In this document: positions 27,617 to 35,772 of the stretch, one piece after another
How positions within the stretch are numbered: position 1 is the first letter of the stretch
Layout: each line of letters opens with the position of its first letter
Assembly (NCBI RefSeq): GCF_003143515.1
Contig: NZ_CP029343.1
Location: 5,456,001-5,520,000 of the forward strand
From: Massilia oculi
Lineage (GTDB): Bacteria; Pseudomonadota; Gammaproteobacteria; Burkholderiales; Burkholderiaceae_D
Length of the DNA stretch: 64,000 bases
Direction of reading: 5' to 3'
The notes under the pieces: model-generated
What the model saw: only the letters and a program-made list of their open reading frames with translations
What the model was told of the DNA's origin: nothing
Database searches by the model: none
Position numbers and translations under genes: made by a program

Positions 27617-29979
27617 TGAACATCGCAACGATGACGATGGGCGCGGCCCGCTTGGCCGTGTTTGTGCTTGTGCTGTCCGCGCCCGCACTGGCGGCGCAGC
27701 TGAACCTGAACGCATCCTGGCAGTTCTACCGCGACGAGGGCGGCCAGGTCGCCAGCGCCGACCAGGTGCCGGAGGGCGCCTGGTCGGAAGTGAACCTCCC
27801 GCACGCGGCGCGTATCGAGCCGCGCGTGCCCGCAGCGCCCTGGCAGGGCACCGTGTTCTACAAGAAGCGCCTGGACGTCAAGCTGCGGCCGGGCGAGCGC
27901 GCCATCCTGCGTTTCGAGGGCGTGATGAATGTGGCCGACGTCTGGCTGAACGGCCGCCACCTGGGACAGCACCTGGGCGGCTACCTGCCGTTCGCCTACG
28001 ACGTCACCGATGGCTTGCGGACTACGGGCGCGAATGAACTCGTGGTGCGCGCCAATAACGAGGACAATCCCATCACCGGCCCCAAGCCGCTCAAGCAGCT
28101 CGACTACATCCAGCATGGCGGCATCTACCGCGACGTGCGGCTATCGATCAAGCCGCCAGTGCACGTCACGGACGAGATGCTCTCGGCCACGCCCGGCGGC
28201 GGCGGCGTATTCGTGACGTATCCGCGCGCCGACAAGGACGAGGCGCTGGTGCAGGTACAGGCCGAGGTCAGCAACACGTCGCGGAGCCCGCAGGCGGTCA
28301 CCGTCCGCCACACGCTGGCATGGGAGGGCCGCCAGGTGGCCCGGGTTGAAGAGCGGCTGCGCCTCGCGGCCGGGGAACGGCGCCATGTCACCATGCCGCT
28401 GACCCTGCGCGCGCCAAGATTGTGGTCGCCGCGCTCGCCCAGCCTGTACCGGTTGGAGACGAGGGTCTCCGCTGCCGGCCACGAGGACGTGGTCGCGACC
28501 CGTATCGGCGTGCGCCGCCTGGCGTTCGAGGACGGCCGCCTGCTGCTCAACGGCGAGCCGCTGCGCCTGCGCGGCGTCAACCGTCACCAGGAATATCCCT
28601 ACGTCGGCTACGCGCTGTCGCCGCAGGCCGACGCGCGCGATGCGCTCCTGATCAAGCGCTATGGCTTCGACTTCGTGCGCTTGTCGCACTATCCGCAGTC
28701 GCCGGCCTTCATGGCGGCGGCAGATGAACTGGGCCTGATGGTCTTGCCGGCCATTCCCGGGTGGCAGTTCCACAATCCCGACCCGGCCTTCGCGCGCCAG
28801 GCGCTGCGCACCTGCGCCGACATGATCCGGCGCGACCGCAACCACGCCAGCGTCCTGGCCTGGGAATGCTCGCTCAACGAAACCGACATGCCGGCCCCGC
28901 TGGTGCAGGCGCTGCACGCCACCGTGCACCAGGAATACCCTGGCGACCAGGCCTGGTCCGCCGGCTGGGTGCCGCAGACCTATGACCTCTACCTGCAGGC
29001 GCGCCAGCACAGGATCGGCAGCAGGCATGCCTTGCCGGCCAAGCCGCTGATCGTGTCCGAGTATGGCGACTGGGAATACTATGCGATGAACGCGGGCCTG
29101 AACCAGGATGCCTGGGCCGACCTCAAGCCGGCCGACCGATCGAGCCGCCAGGCGCTGGGCAGCGGCGAAACGCGGCTGCTGCAGCAGGCGCGCAACGTGG
29201 CCGAGGCCCACGACGACAATGCCGCGACGCCCGCCTTCGCCGACGGCTACTGGGTCATGTTCGACTATGCGCGCGGTTATGCACCGGATCTCGAAGAATC
29301 GGGACTGCTCGGCATCGAGCGCCTGCCAAAGTTCGCGGCCGAGTTCTTCCGCTCCCAACGTAGCGCCACCGAGAGTTCACCCCGCTGGCGCGGCGGCCCG
29401 ATGGTCTTCATCGCCAGCTACTGGCAGGCCGGGTCCAGTCCGCGCGTGCGCGTGTTCAGCAATGCCGAGGAGGTCGAGCTGCGACTGAACGGCAAGCCGG
29501 TAGGACGCAAGCAAGGCGCGCCATCCCGCGCCCACCCGCGTCTGGCCCATCCGCCGATCGAATTCGATACAGGCGGTTTCGCGCGCGGCGAACTCGTGGC
29601 GCTGGCCTATTCCGGCGGACGGCTCGTGGCCGAGCACCGCGTGCGCACGCCGCAGCGGCCGACGACGCTGGCGCTGGAAATCGACGACCTCGGCGTGCCC
29701 GCGGTCGCCGGCGACCTGGTCTTCCTGCGCGCCCGTCTGCGCGACGCCAACGGCACCACGGTGCCGGCGAGCGGCACCGAAGTCGCGTTTTCCGGCATCG
29801 AAGGCGCGCAGATCGTCGGTAGCGACGTGGCCGCGAGCGAGGCCGGGATCGCCAGTGTGCTCGTGCGCGTGACGGGGCCGCGCGCCGGCGTCAGGGCGCG
29901 GGCGCAGGCGGGCGGCCTGCATGGAGCGCTCGTCGGCGCCCCAGGTTCTGGTGGGAGAAGCCGGTCGAAAAAGAGATGA
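27613..29979 (+). CDS. GH2-family glycoside hydrolase (beta-galactosidase-like)
   Basis: A 788-residue exported enzyme with signal peptide (AARLAVFVLVLSAPALAAQ). The GH2 domains come in order: sugar-binding jelly roll (FEGVMNVADVWLNGRHLGQH, then GGYLPFAYDV), Ig-like domain, then TIM barrel with RGVNRHQEYPYVGYA and YGFDFVRLSHYP. The likely acid/base is Glu423 (AWECSLNET) and the nucleophile Glu483 (LIVSEYGDWEYY). C-terminal Ig-like domains resemble those of DUF4982-type galactosidases (VRVFSNAEEVELRLNGKPVG). It probably removes beta-linked galactose from pectic galactan; beta-glucuronidase is an alternative. It is coupled to the preceding GH43 gene and the following pseudogene by ATGA overlaps. 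The last residues (GSGGRSRSKKR) look non-native. Confidence 0.85.
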   Translation: MMNIATMTMGAARLAVFVLVLSAPALAAQLNLNASWQFYRDEGGQVASADQVPEGAWSEVNLPHAARIEPRVPAAPWQGTVFYKKRLDVKLRPGERAILRFEGVMNVADVWLNGRHLGQHLGGYLPFAYDVTDGLRTTGANELVVRANNEDNPITGPKPLKQLDYIQHGGIYRDVRLSIKPPVHVTDEMLSATPGGGGVFVTYPRADKDEALVQVQAEVSNTSRSPQAVTVRHTLAWEGRQVARVEERLRLAAGERRHVTMPLTLRAPRLWSPRSPSLYRLETRVSAAGHEDVVATRIGVRRLAFEDGRLLLNGEPLRLRGVNRHQEYPYVGYALSPQADARDALLIKRYGFDFVRLSHYPQSPAFMAAADELGLMVLPAIPGWQFHNPDPAFARQALRTCADMIRRDRNHASVLAWECSLNETDMPAPLVQALHATVHQEYPGDQAWSAGWVPQTYDLYLQARQHRIGSRHALPAKPLIVSEYGDWEYYAMNAGLNQDAWADLKPADRSSRQALGSGETRLLQQARNVAEAHDDNAATPAFADGYWVMFDYARGYAPDLEESGLLGIERLPKFAAEFFRSQRSATESSPRWRGGPMVFIASYWQAGSSPRVRVFSNAEEVELRLNGKPVGRKQGAPSRAHPRLAHPPIEFDTGGFARGELVALAYSGGRLVAEHRVRTPQRPTTLALEIDDLGVPAVAGDLVFLRARLRDANGTTVPASGTEVAFSGIEGAQIVGSDVAASEAGIASVLVRVTGPRAGVRARAQAGGLHGALVGAPGSGGRSRSKKR

Positions 29980-30627
29980 TGAGAGGATCGCCATCCCGCA
30001 GGCGTTTCGTGCAGCTGGCAGCGGCACTGGCCGCCGTACCAGGCGCACCGATCGTCTCCCACTCCGCTACCGCGAATGTCGGGGGCGAAGGCAAGCCGGT
30101 CGCCGGCGCGCTTCGAAAGCGCCACCCTGGGCGTGCCGTGGCCGCGCGGCCGGGTGACGATGCAGCGCCTGCGCCAGGTCGCGCTGCGCCAGGATGGGGC
30201 CGAGCCGGAAGGCCAAGGCAGTGTGCGCCGCGAACTCTTCACCAGCAAGGTCGCGCACGTCACGCTGGAGCAGGGGGGCGGTGCGGGCCGTCGTCAAGCT
30301 CGACGGCGTGCACGCGGCGCGCGCCGGCGGCACGCGCGACTGGCTCCCGTTCTCGCTGCGCCTGTACTTCCATGCCGGTGCGGACAACGTGCGCATCATT
30401 CATTCCTTCATCGATGACGGCGACCCGGCCAGGGATTTCATCGGAGGACTCGGCGTGACGGCGAGGGTAGCCATGAACGATGCCAGCCACGACCGCCACG
30501 TGCGCGTTGCCGGCGAAAGGGAGCGGTGCTCAAGCTCCGCCCGGACACGCCCCAGTACTATATCGCCGGCGCCAGCGGCATGCGGTTGGACAACGTGATC
30601 GTCAACGGCCAGAAGGCCGTGTTGTAG
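29976..30627 (+). pseudogene. Scrambled PL26 (YetA-like) exo-rhamnogalacturonan lyase remnant with GH28-like tail
   Basis: An ATG overlapping the GH2 stop begins a twin-arginine-type leader (SPSRRRFVQLAAALAAVPGA). Coding sense then moves between frames. Near 30085-30285 it reads FESATLGVPWPRGRV and RRELFTSKVAHVTLEQGG. At 30285-30525 it reads VRAVVKLDGVHAARAGGTRD, LPFSLRLYFHAGADNVRIIH and GDPARDFIGGLGVTARVAM. These pieces match the style of the N-terminal RIFT-barrel region of PcRGLX/YetA-type PL26 lyases. The last 33 codons (LKLRPDTPQYYIAGASGMRL, DNVIVNGQKAVL) look instead like the C-terminus of a GH28 polygalacturonase. About 600 residues of a normal PL26 are missing, so this is a genuine deletion product and cannot be explained by sequencing error alone. 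One frame change falls in a G6 run. Confidence 0.7.
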
Positions 30628-30630
30628 GCC

Positions 30631-31797
30631 TCACAGGCTGCCGGCGCCGGCAGCCGCGCGGCAGACATGCACGGTGGCCTGCGCGCCGTTCGGCGCCCGG
30701 TATTCGCGGTCCAGCGCCTGCCGCGCGGCCTCTACCAGCTCTTCCGGCACCAGCGCCACCACGCAGCCGCCGAAGCCGCCGCCGGTCATGCGCACGCCGC
30801 CGGCTTCTCCGATCGCTTCCTTGACGATGTCGACCAGGCGGTCGATCGCGGGCACGGTGATCTCGAAGTCGTCGCGCATCGATGCGTGCGAGGCCGCCAT
30901 CAGTTCCCCCATGCGTTGCAGGTCGCCAGAGGCCAGCGCCCCTGCCGCCGCGACGACGCGCTCGTTCTCGCTGACGACGTGGCGTGCGCGGCGCAGCGTG
31001 ACCGGATCGAGCCCGGCGCCTTTCTCGGCAAGCATGGCCAGGTCGACGTCGCGCAGGGCCGGCACGCCGAAGTGACGCGCCGCTTCCTCGCACTGCGCGC
31101 GGCGCGTGTTGTAGGCGCTGTCGACCAGGCCGCGGGTGATGTGCGATTCGACGATCATGATCGCCGCGCCAAGCGGGATCGGCACCGGGCTGACTTCCAG
31201 CGAACGGCAGTCGATCAGCAGGGCATGGTCCTGGACGCCGCAGGCGGAGCTGATCTGGTCCATATTGCCGCACTTGCAGCCGACGAAGTCGTTTTCCGCC
31301 CGTTGTGCGACCAGGGCCGCCTCGATCGGTCCCAGGCCCGGATAATCGGGGAGGGTGGAGAAGAGGGTGCAGACCGCCACCGACAGCGAGGCCGATGACG
31401 ACAGGCCGGCGCCTTGCGGCACGTCGCCGGCGATGACCATGTCCATGCCGCGCAACGAGCGGCCAGCCGGCTCGCGCTGCAGCAGTTCGTGCACCACGCC
31501 GCGCACGTAATTGGACCACATCGGCGCGGCCAGGCGTTCGATCGGCTTGTCGAGCGCGTATTCGTCGATGGCGTCGTCGTAGTCGGCGGCCACCACCCGC
31601 ATGCAGCGGTCGGCGCGCGGGCGCGCCACGATCACCGTGCGGTATCCGATGGCGCAGGGCAGCACCAGGCCGCCGTTGTAGTCGGTGTGCTCTCCGATCA
31701 GGTTGACCCGGCCCGGGGCCTGGACCCGGATCGTGGCCGGCTGGCCGAAGGCGGCCAGGAAGACGTCGGCCGCTCTGGCCGTCAAGGAATCGCTCAT
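30631..31797 (-). CDS. galK: Galactokinase
   Basis: A 388-residue GHMP-family kinase that phosphorylates alpha-D-galactose. The N-terminal galactokinase signature GRVNLIGEHTDYNGGLVLPC, the ATP-binding DVPQGAGLSSSASLSVA and the C-terminal RMTGGGFGGCVVAL are all present. ATG at 31797 is the family start (MSDSLTARAADVFLAAFG); the frame is open to 31836. It is the last gene of a symporter-galT-galK operon with a 7-base gap to galT. It should process galactose freed by the GH2 and GH35 enzymes nearby. Confidence 0.95.
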   Translation of the reverse strand: MSDSLTARAADVFLAAFGQPATIRVQAPGRVNLIGEHTDYNGGLVLPCAIGYRTVIVARPRADRCMRVVAADYDDAIDEYALDKPIERLAAPMWSNYVRGVVHELLQREPAGRSLRGMDMVIAGDVPQGAGLSSSASLSVAVCTLFSTLPDYPGLGPIEAALVAQRAENDFVGCKCGNMDQISSACGVQDHALLIDCRSLEVSPVPIPLGAAIMIVESHITRGLVDSAYNTRRAQCEEAARHFGVPALRDVDLAMLAEKGAGLDPVTLRRARHVVSENERVVAAAGALASGDLQRMGELMAASHASMRDDFEITVPAIDRLVDIVKEAIGEAGGVRMTGGGFGGCVVALVPEELVEAARQALDREYRAPNGAQATVHVCRAAAGAGSL

Positions 31798-31804
31798 CGT
31801 GCGC

Positions 31805-32869
31805 TCAAGGGTTGGAAGCAGGGGTATCAGGGGCATCGAGGTAGTGCACCTCGTCGGAAACGGCGCGCAGCATGGCGGCCGCCTGTTCCGGCGTCAGATC
31901 GCGCTGGGCCTCGGCCAGCATCTCGAAGCCGACCATGAACTTGCGCACCGAGGCCGAACGCAGCAGCGGCGGATGGAAGTGGGCATGCAACTGCCAGGCC
32001 TGGGCATTGTCACCCTCGCCATACGGCGCGCCGTGCCAGCCCATCGAATAGGGGAACGATGTCTGGAACAGGTTGTCGTAGCGGATGGTCAGGCGCTTGA
32101 GGGCGAGCGCCAGGTCGGTGCGCTGCTCGTCGTTCAGTTCTTCCAGCCGCTGGATCGGGAACCGTGGCAGCAGCAGCGTCTCGAACGGCCAGGCCGCCCA
32201 GTACGGCACCACGGCCAGCCAGTGCGTGGTCTCGACCACCACCCGCTCACGCGCCTGCGCCTCGCGCTCGGCGACATCCAGCAGCAGCGGCCGGTCGTGT
32301 TCGGCGTGGTAGGCGCGCTGGTTGCGGTCTTCGCGCGCGGGCAGGTCGGGCAGGAAGCTGGTGGCCCAGATCTGGCCATGCGGGTGCGGGTTGGAGCAGC
32401 CCATCGCCGCCCCCTTGTTTTCGAACACCTGGACCCAGCGGTAGCTGGCGCCCAGTTCGGCCGCCTGTTCGCACCAGGTGTCGACCACCTCGCGCAGCGC
32501 CGGCAAGGGCAGCTGGGGCAGCGATTTGGCATGGTCGGGCGAGAAGCAGATCACGCGGCTGGTGCCGCGCGCACTCATGCTCTGGAACAGCGGATCGGCG
32601 CCCGGCGGCGCCTCCGGGGTGTCGGGCATCAGGGCCGCGAAATCGTTCGCGAACACATAGGTGCCCTGGTAGTCGGGGTTGCGCTCGCCGTTGACGCGCA
32701 CATTGCCGGCGCACAGGTAGCAGCCCGGGTCGTGCGCTGGCCTGGGCGCGCGGTCGGGGGCTTCCTGCTGCCCCTGCCAGGGGCGCTTGGCGCGGTGGGG
32801 AGAGACAAGTATCCAGTCGCCGCCGAGCGGATCGTAACGGCGGTGCGGGTGGTCGGTAGGGTTGAACAT
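31805..32869 (-). CDS. galT: Galactose-1-phosphate uridylyltransferase
   Basis: A 354-residue HIT-superfamily enzyme that exchanges UMP between UDP-glucose and galactose-1-phosphate in the Leloir pathway. The N-terminus ([33 protein letters not shown]), the zinc-site region ([19 protein letters not shown]) and the active-site motif [12 protein letters not shown] with the catalytic His are intact. A start at 32884 (MTRNAMFN) is possible. It sits between the SGLT-type symporter and galK on the same strand. No galE or galM is present in the window. Confidence 0.95.
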   Translation of the reverse strand: MFNPTDHPHRRYDPLGGDWILVSPHRAKRPWQGQQEAPDRAPRPAHDPGCYLCAGNVRVNGERNPDYQGTYVFANDFAALMPDTPEAPPGADPLFQSMSARGTSRVICFSPDHAKSLPQLPLPALREVVDTWCEQAAELGASYRWVQVFENKGAAMGCSNPHPHGQIWATSFLPDLPAREDRNQRAYHAEHDRPLLLDVAEREAQARERVVVETTHWLAVVPYWAAWPFETLLLPRFPIQRLEELNDEQRTDLALALKRLTIRYDNLFQTSFPYSMGWHGAPYGEGDNAQAWQLHAHFHPPLLRSASVRKFMVGFEMLAEAQRDLTPEQAAAMLRAVSDEVHYLDAPDTPASNP

Positions 32870-32906
32870 CGCGTTTCTCGTCATGGTCGGTTGGTCGGTC
32901 TTGAGC

Positions 32907-34577
32907 TTACCATCCGAGGCCATAGATGGCGACCAGCAGCACGCAGATCACGGCCGAGCCCAGCGCGAAGCCGCCATCGACACGGAACAGCGAGCGGTCG
33001 ATGTGCATGCGTTTGAGCGTGCCGTCCTGCTCTGCCATCTTGCTCATCACCACCATGCCGATGACGACCATGATGAACACGATCAGCATGCGGTCGAGGA
33101 AGGGGATCTCGTAGACGCCGGCGCCGTTGTCGACCGCGAAGCCGATCGGCGCCAGGAACGACAGGTCGATCGCCAGCGGCAGGAATTTCAGGAACACCGA
33201 GAACACCAGGCCGCCGATGGTGGCGAACATCGCCGCCGCCGCCGTGGTCTTGCGCCAGTAGAAGCCGAGCAGGAACATCGCCAGGATGCCGGGCGAGACG
33301 AAGCCGGTGTATTCCTGGATGTACTGGAAGCCGCCTTTCTTGTCGATGCCCATCAGTGGCGCCAGCAGCACGGCGATGGCCATCGAGACCACTACCGACA
33401 CCCGGCCGATCCACACCATCTTCTGCTCGCTGGCTTCGCGGTTGAAGTGCTTGTTGTAGATGTCGAGCGTGAAGATGGTGGCGATGCTGTTGGCCTTGCC
33501 GGCCAGCGAGGCCACCACGGCCGCCGTCAGGGCCGCGAAGGCCAGGCCCTTGATCCCGGCCGGGAGCAGGGCGAGCAGGGTCGGATAGGCGCGGTCCGGA
33601 TTGAGTTCGCCGTTCGGACGCATGGCGTCGCCCAGCGTGCCCGAACGGTCGAGCGCATAGGCGGCGATGCCCGGCAAGACCACGATGACCGGCATCAGGA
33701 GTTTCAGGAAGGCGGCGAACAGCAGGCCCTTGCGCGCGGTATGCAGGTCCGCGCCGAGGGCGCGCTGGATGATGTACTGGTTGCAGCCCCAGTAGTTCAG
33801 GTTCACGATCAGCATGCCGCCGATGATGGTCGACATGCCAGGCAAGTCCATATAGCTCGGATTGTCGCGCGAAAGCACCATGTCGAAATGCTCGCCGGCG
33901 CGCAGGTACAGCTCGCTCATGCCGCGCAGGGCGCCCTGGCCGCCGGCCAGCGCCGCCACCAGGTCGAGGGCGATCCAGGTGGTGACCAGGCCGCCGATCA
34001 CGAGGCACAGCACCTGCACCACGTCGGTGTAGCCGATCACCTTCATGCCGCCCAGCGTGATCACGGTGGCGAACACCGCCAGGAACAGCATGCAGGCCAT
34101 CACGTCCAGGCCGGCGATGCTGCTGATCGCCAGCGCGCCGAGGTAGAGGATGGCGGTGAGGTTCACCACCACGTAGAGGCCCAGCCAGAACACGGCCATG
34201 GTGGTGGCCACCGCCTTGCCGTAACGCTGCTCGAGGAATTGCGGCATCGTGTAGATGCGGTTCTTGAGGTAGACCGGCATGAAGAACACGGCCACGATCA
34301 CGAGGGTCACTGCCGCCATCAATTCATAGACGGCGATGGCCATGCCGATGCGGTAGCCGGAGCCGCTCATGCCGATGAACTGCTCGGCCGAGATGTTCGA
34401 GGCGATCAGCGAGGCGCCGATTGCCCACCAGGTGAGGGAACCCTCGGCGAGGAAGAAGTCGTGGGTGGCCTTGCCGCTGCTGCGCTTCTTGCGCCAGTAG
34501 ATCCAGATGCCGTAGGCCGAGATGGCCACGAAGTAGACCAGGAAGACAAACGTGTCGAGCGTGGTGAATGGGGTCAT
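32907..34577 (-). CDS. SGLT-type sodium/galactose symporter
   Basis: A 556-residue solute:sodium symporter with about 14 membrane helices, close in character to Vibrio vSGLT. Matching stretches are [97 protein letters not shown] (the sodium-site helix) and [20 protein letters not shown]. It should import galactose (or glucose) with sodium. It is the promoter-proximal gene of an operon with galT and galK (37-base gap), which supports galactose as the substrate. About 190 bases upstream there is a perfect inverted repeat, TTCGAAGGGCTTCGAA. Confidence 0.9.
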   Translation of the reverse strand: MTPFTTLDTFVFLVYFVAISAYGIWIYWRKKRSSGKATHDFFLAEGSLTWWAIGASLIASNISAEQFIGMSGSGYRIGMAIAVYELMAAVTLVIVAVFFMPVYLKNRIYTMPQFLEQRYGKAVATTMAVFWLGLYVVVNLTAILYLGALAISSIAGLDVMACMLFLAVFATVITLGGMKVIGYTDVVQVLCLVIGGLVTTWIALDLVAALAGGQGALRGMSELYLRAGEHFDMVLSRDNPSYMDLPGMSTIIGGMLIVNLNYWGCNQYIIQRALGADLHTARKGLLFAAFLKLLMPVIVVLPGIAAYALDRSGTLGDAMRPNGELNPDRAYPTLLALLPAGIKGLAFAALTAAVVASLAGKANSIATIFTLDIYNKHFNREASEQKMVWIGRVSVVVSMAIAVLLAPLMGIDKKGGFQYIQEYTGFVSPGILAMFLLGFYWRKTTAAAAMFATIGGLVFSVFLKFLPLAIDLSFLAPIGFAVDNGAGVYEIPFLDRMLIVFIMVVIGMVVMSKMAEQDGTLKRMHIDRSLFRVDGGFALGSAVICVLLVAIYGLGW

Positions 34578-34768
34578 TGGTCGATGTCTCTATGCCGCCG
34601 GGGTCTCATGTCCCGGTCGTGGTTATCGGTCGGGCGCGGCCTCGCTTGCCAGACCGTCGCCGCTGCTGTGGTGCGTCATCGCGCCAGCTCAGCGATAGTA
34701 CCGCAGAACTTTCGTTTCCGGGTGTCCGGGCTGCTCGAACTGGCGATTAATGAAAGAAAAAAGACAAG

Positions 34769-34784
34769 TTCGAAGGGCTTCGAA
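34769..34784. promoter_or_regulatory. Inverted repeat upstream of the galactose operon
   Basis: TTCGAAGGGCTTCGAA has perfect 7-bp arms around GG, in an AT-rich stretch 190 bases from the symporter start and just past the end of the uronate dehydrogenase remnant. It could be an operator of the galactose operon. With flanking A- and T-runs, it could also be an old bidirectional terminator. Confidence 0.4.
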
Positions 34785-34835
34785 AGTTTTTATTGTCGAT
34801 TCCTTTCGATTCATGCATTGCGATTGCCTTTGTAA

Positions 34836-35171
34836 TGATTCGGTTTTCCGCGACCTGCGCCCCGTGTTGTCGGATACGCCGAAGGCGATGGTGTGGACGA
34901 CGCGCCGCGTCACCAGCGCCCGCCGCAGCAGTCCGACCAGGTCTTCCAGGCCGAGCCAGGTGACCATCTGGCGGTGGGTGACCGGCGCGGGCAAGCAGTA
35001 GCCGATGCGGATGCAGACGGTCTCCACCCCGCAGCGGTCCTAGTAGTGACGCGACAGGTTCTCGCCCCAGGCCTTCGACAGGCCCGGAAAACCGTCGGCG
35101 CGCGGCGGCATGCCGGCGTCGGCCCGCTGGCTCGTTTCGTCCATGCGCCCGCGCCGGTCATAGGGATGCAT
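34836..35171 (-). pseudogene. Uronate dehydrogenase remnant with in-frame stop
   Basis: The minus strand encodes the middle and C-terminal part of an NAD-dependent uronate dehydrogenase: RADGFPGLSKAWGENLSRHY, then a TAG stop, then in the same frame DRCGVETVCIRIGYCLPAPV, VTWLGLEDLVGLLRRAL and VVHTIAFGVSDN. The family oxidises galacturonate or glucuronate to the aldaro-lactone. The YxxxK region is partly visible as GLSKAWGE, where the Tyr is changed to Pro-Gly context. The Rossmann N-terminus is missing. This is clearly a dead fragment. Confidence 0.75.
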
Positions 35172-35616
35172 TTGAATGGTTTGCTCATGATGTCGATACT
35201 GGTGGATGAAGCACGTCAGGAGCGTCATTACCGGATGAATCGGCGCGCTCGTCAATCCGGGCGGTGCGATCGGTCACGATGTTGAGTGATTGGCGGCCAG
35301 CCGCCACGCGCATGGCCGGATGCTGAACACTGCGGGCGCTGGCGCACTCCTGCCTTGGCTGCGACGGCGTCGACGGATGGAAACCTACCTGGGTCGCCCC
35401 GCATCGGCCTTGGCCGCCCTGTTGACCGCGGTGCGAAGGTCGATGGGCTGCATTCATGGAGCCCAGGCCACGGCGGCCAATGCGACGTGGTCACCACTCT
35501 CCTGGTCCTTTCGCGCGGCAGGTCGCGCGCTCGCAGCTGTCGAACGTGGAGGCCCGGTTCTACGCGCTGCCTTGACGCGGCCAGTGCGGCTTGCGCATCA
35601 CGCACATCCCGGGAAT
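35172..35616. other. Gene-free stretch between udh remnant and TonB receptor promoter
   Basis: About 445 bases. Several frames of 90-130 codons are open on both strands because of the high GC, but none has a ribosome-binding site or a recognisable product. The missing 5' half of the uronate dehydrogenase gene is not found here. Confidence 0.4.
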
Positions 35617-35634
35617 CGCTCAAGCGCTTGAGCG
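35617..35634. promoter_or_regulatory. LacI-type palindromic operator upstream of TonB receptor
   Basis: CGCTCAAGCGCTTGAGCG is a perfect 18-bp palindrome with the central AAGCGCTT typical of LacI/GalR-family sites. It lies 139 bases before the TonB receptor start and 38 bases upstream of the 48-bp shared promoter element. No LacI-type regulator gene is present in the window. Confidence 0.6.
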
Positions 35635-35671
35635 AATCCCGGTTGGATCTGCCTCATTCGATCAGGTGCAT

Positions 35672-35719
35672 GATTCTTTCGGTGTAATACGGGATCAAGC
35701 GACTGTACGCACATAGAAT
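35672..35719 (+). promoter_or_regulatory. Shared 48-bp promoter-like element, copy A
   Basis: It begins GATTCTTTCGGTGTAAT and ends CATAGAAT, where TAGAAT is a plausible -10 box. The same two blocks at exactly the same spacing occur at 56736-56783. It ends 53 bases before the ATG of the TonB receptor. Confidence 0.55.
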
Positions 35720-35772
35720 GTTTTCAAGGCCGAGCAGTACATCTAAAACAGAGCCCTTGGAGACGACAACCG

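Noticed and set aside
34741..34830. Riboswitch-like AT-rich region upstream of the galactose symporter
   Set aside because: Only one short inverted repeat is present and no conserved aptamer architecture can be seen.
32862..34835. 657-codon plus-strand frame opposite the galactose symporter
   Set aside because: Mirror of the hydrophobic symporter codons (rich in His, Asp and Gln); not a protein-like sequence.
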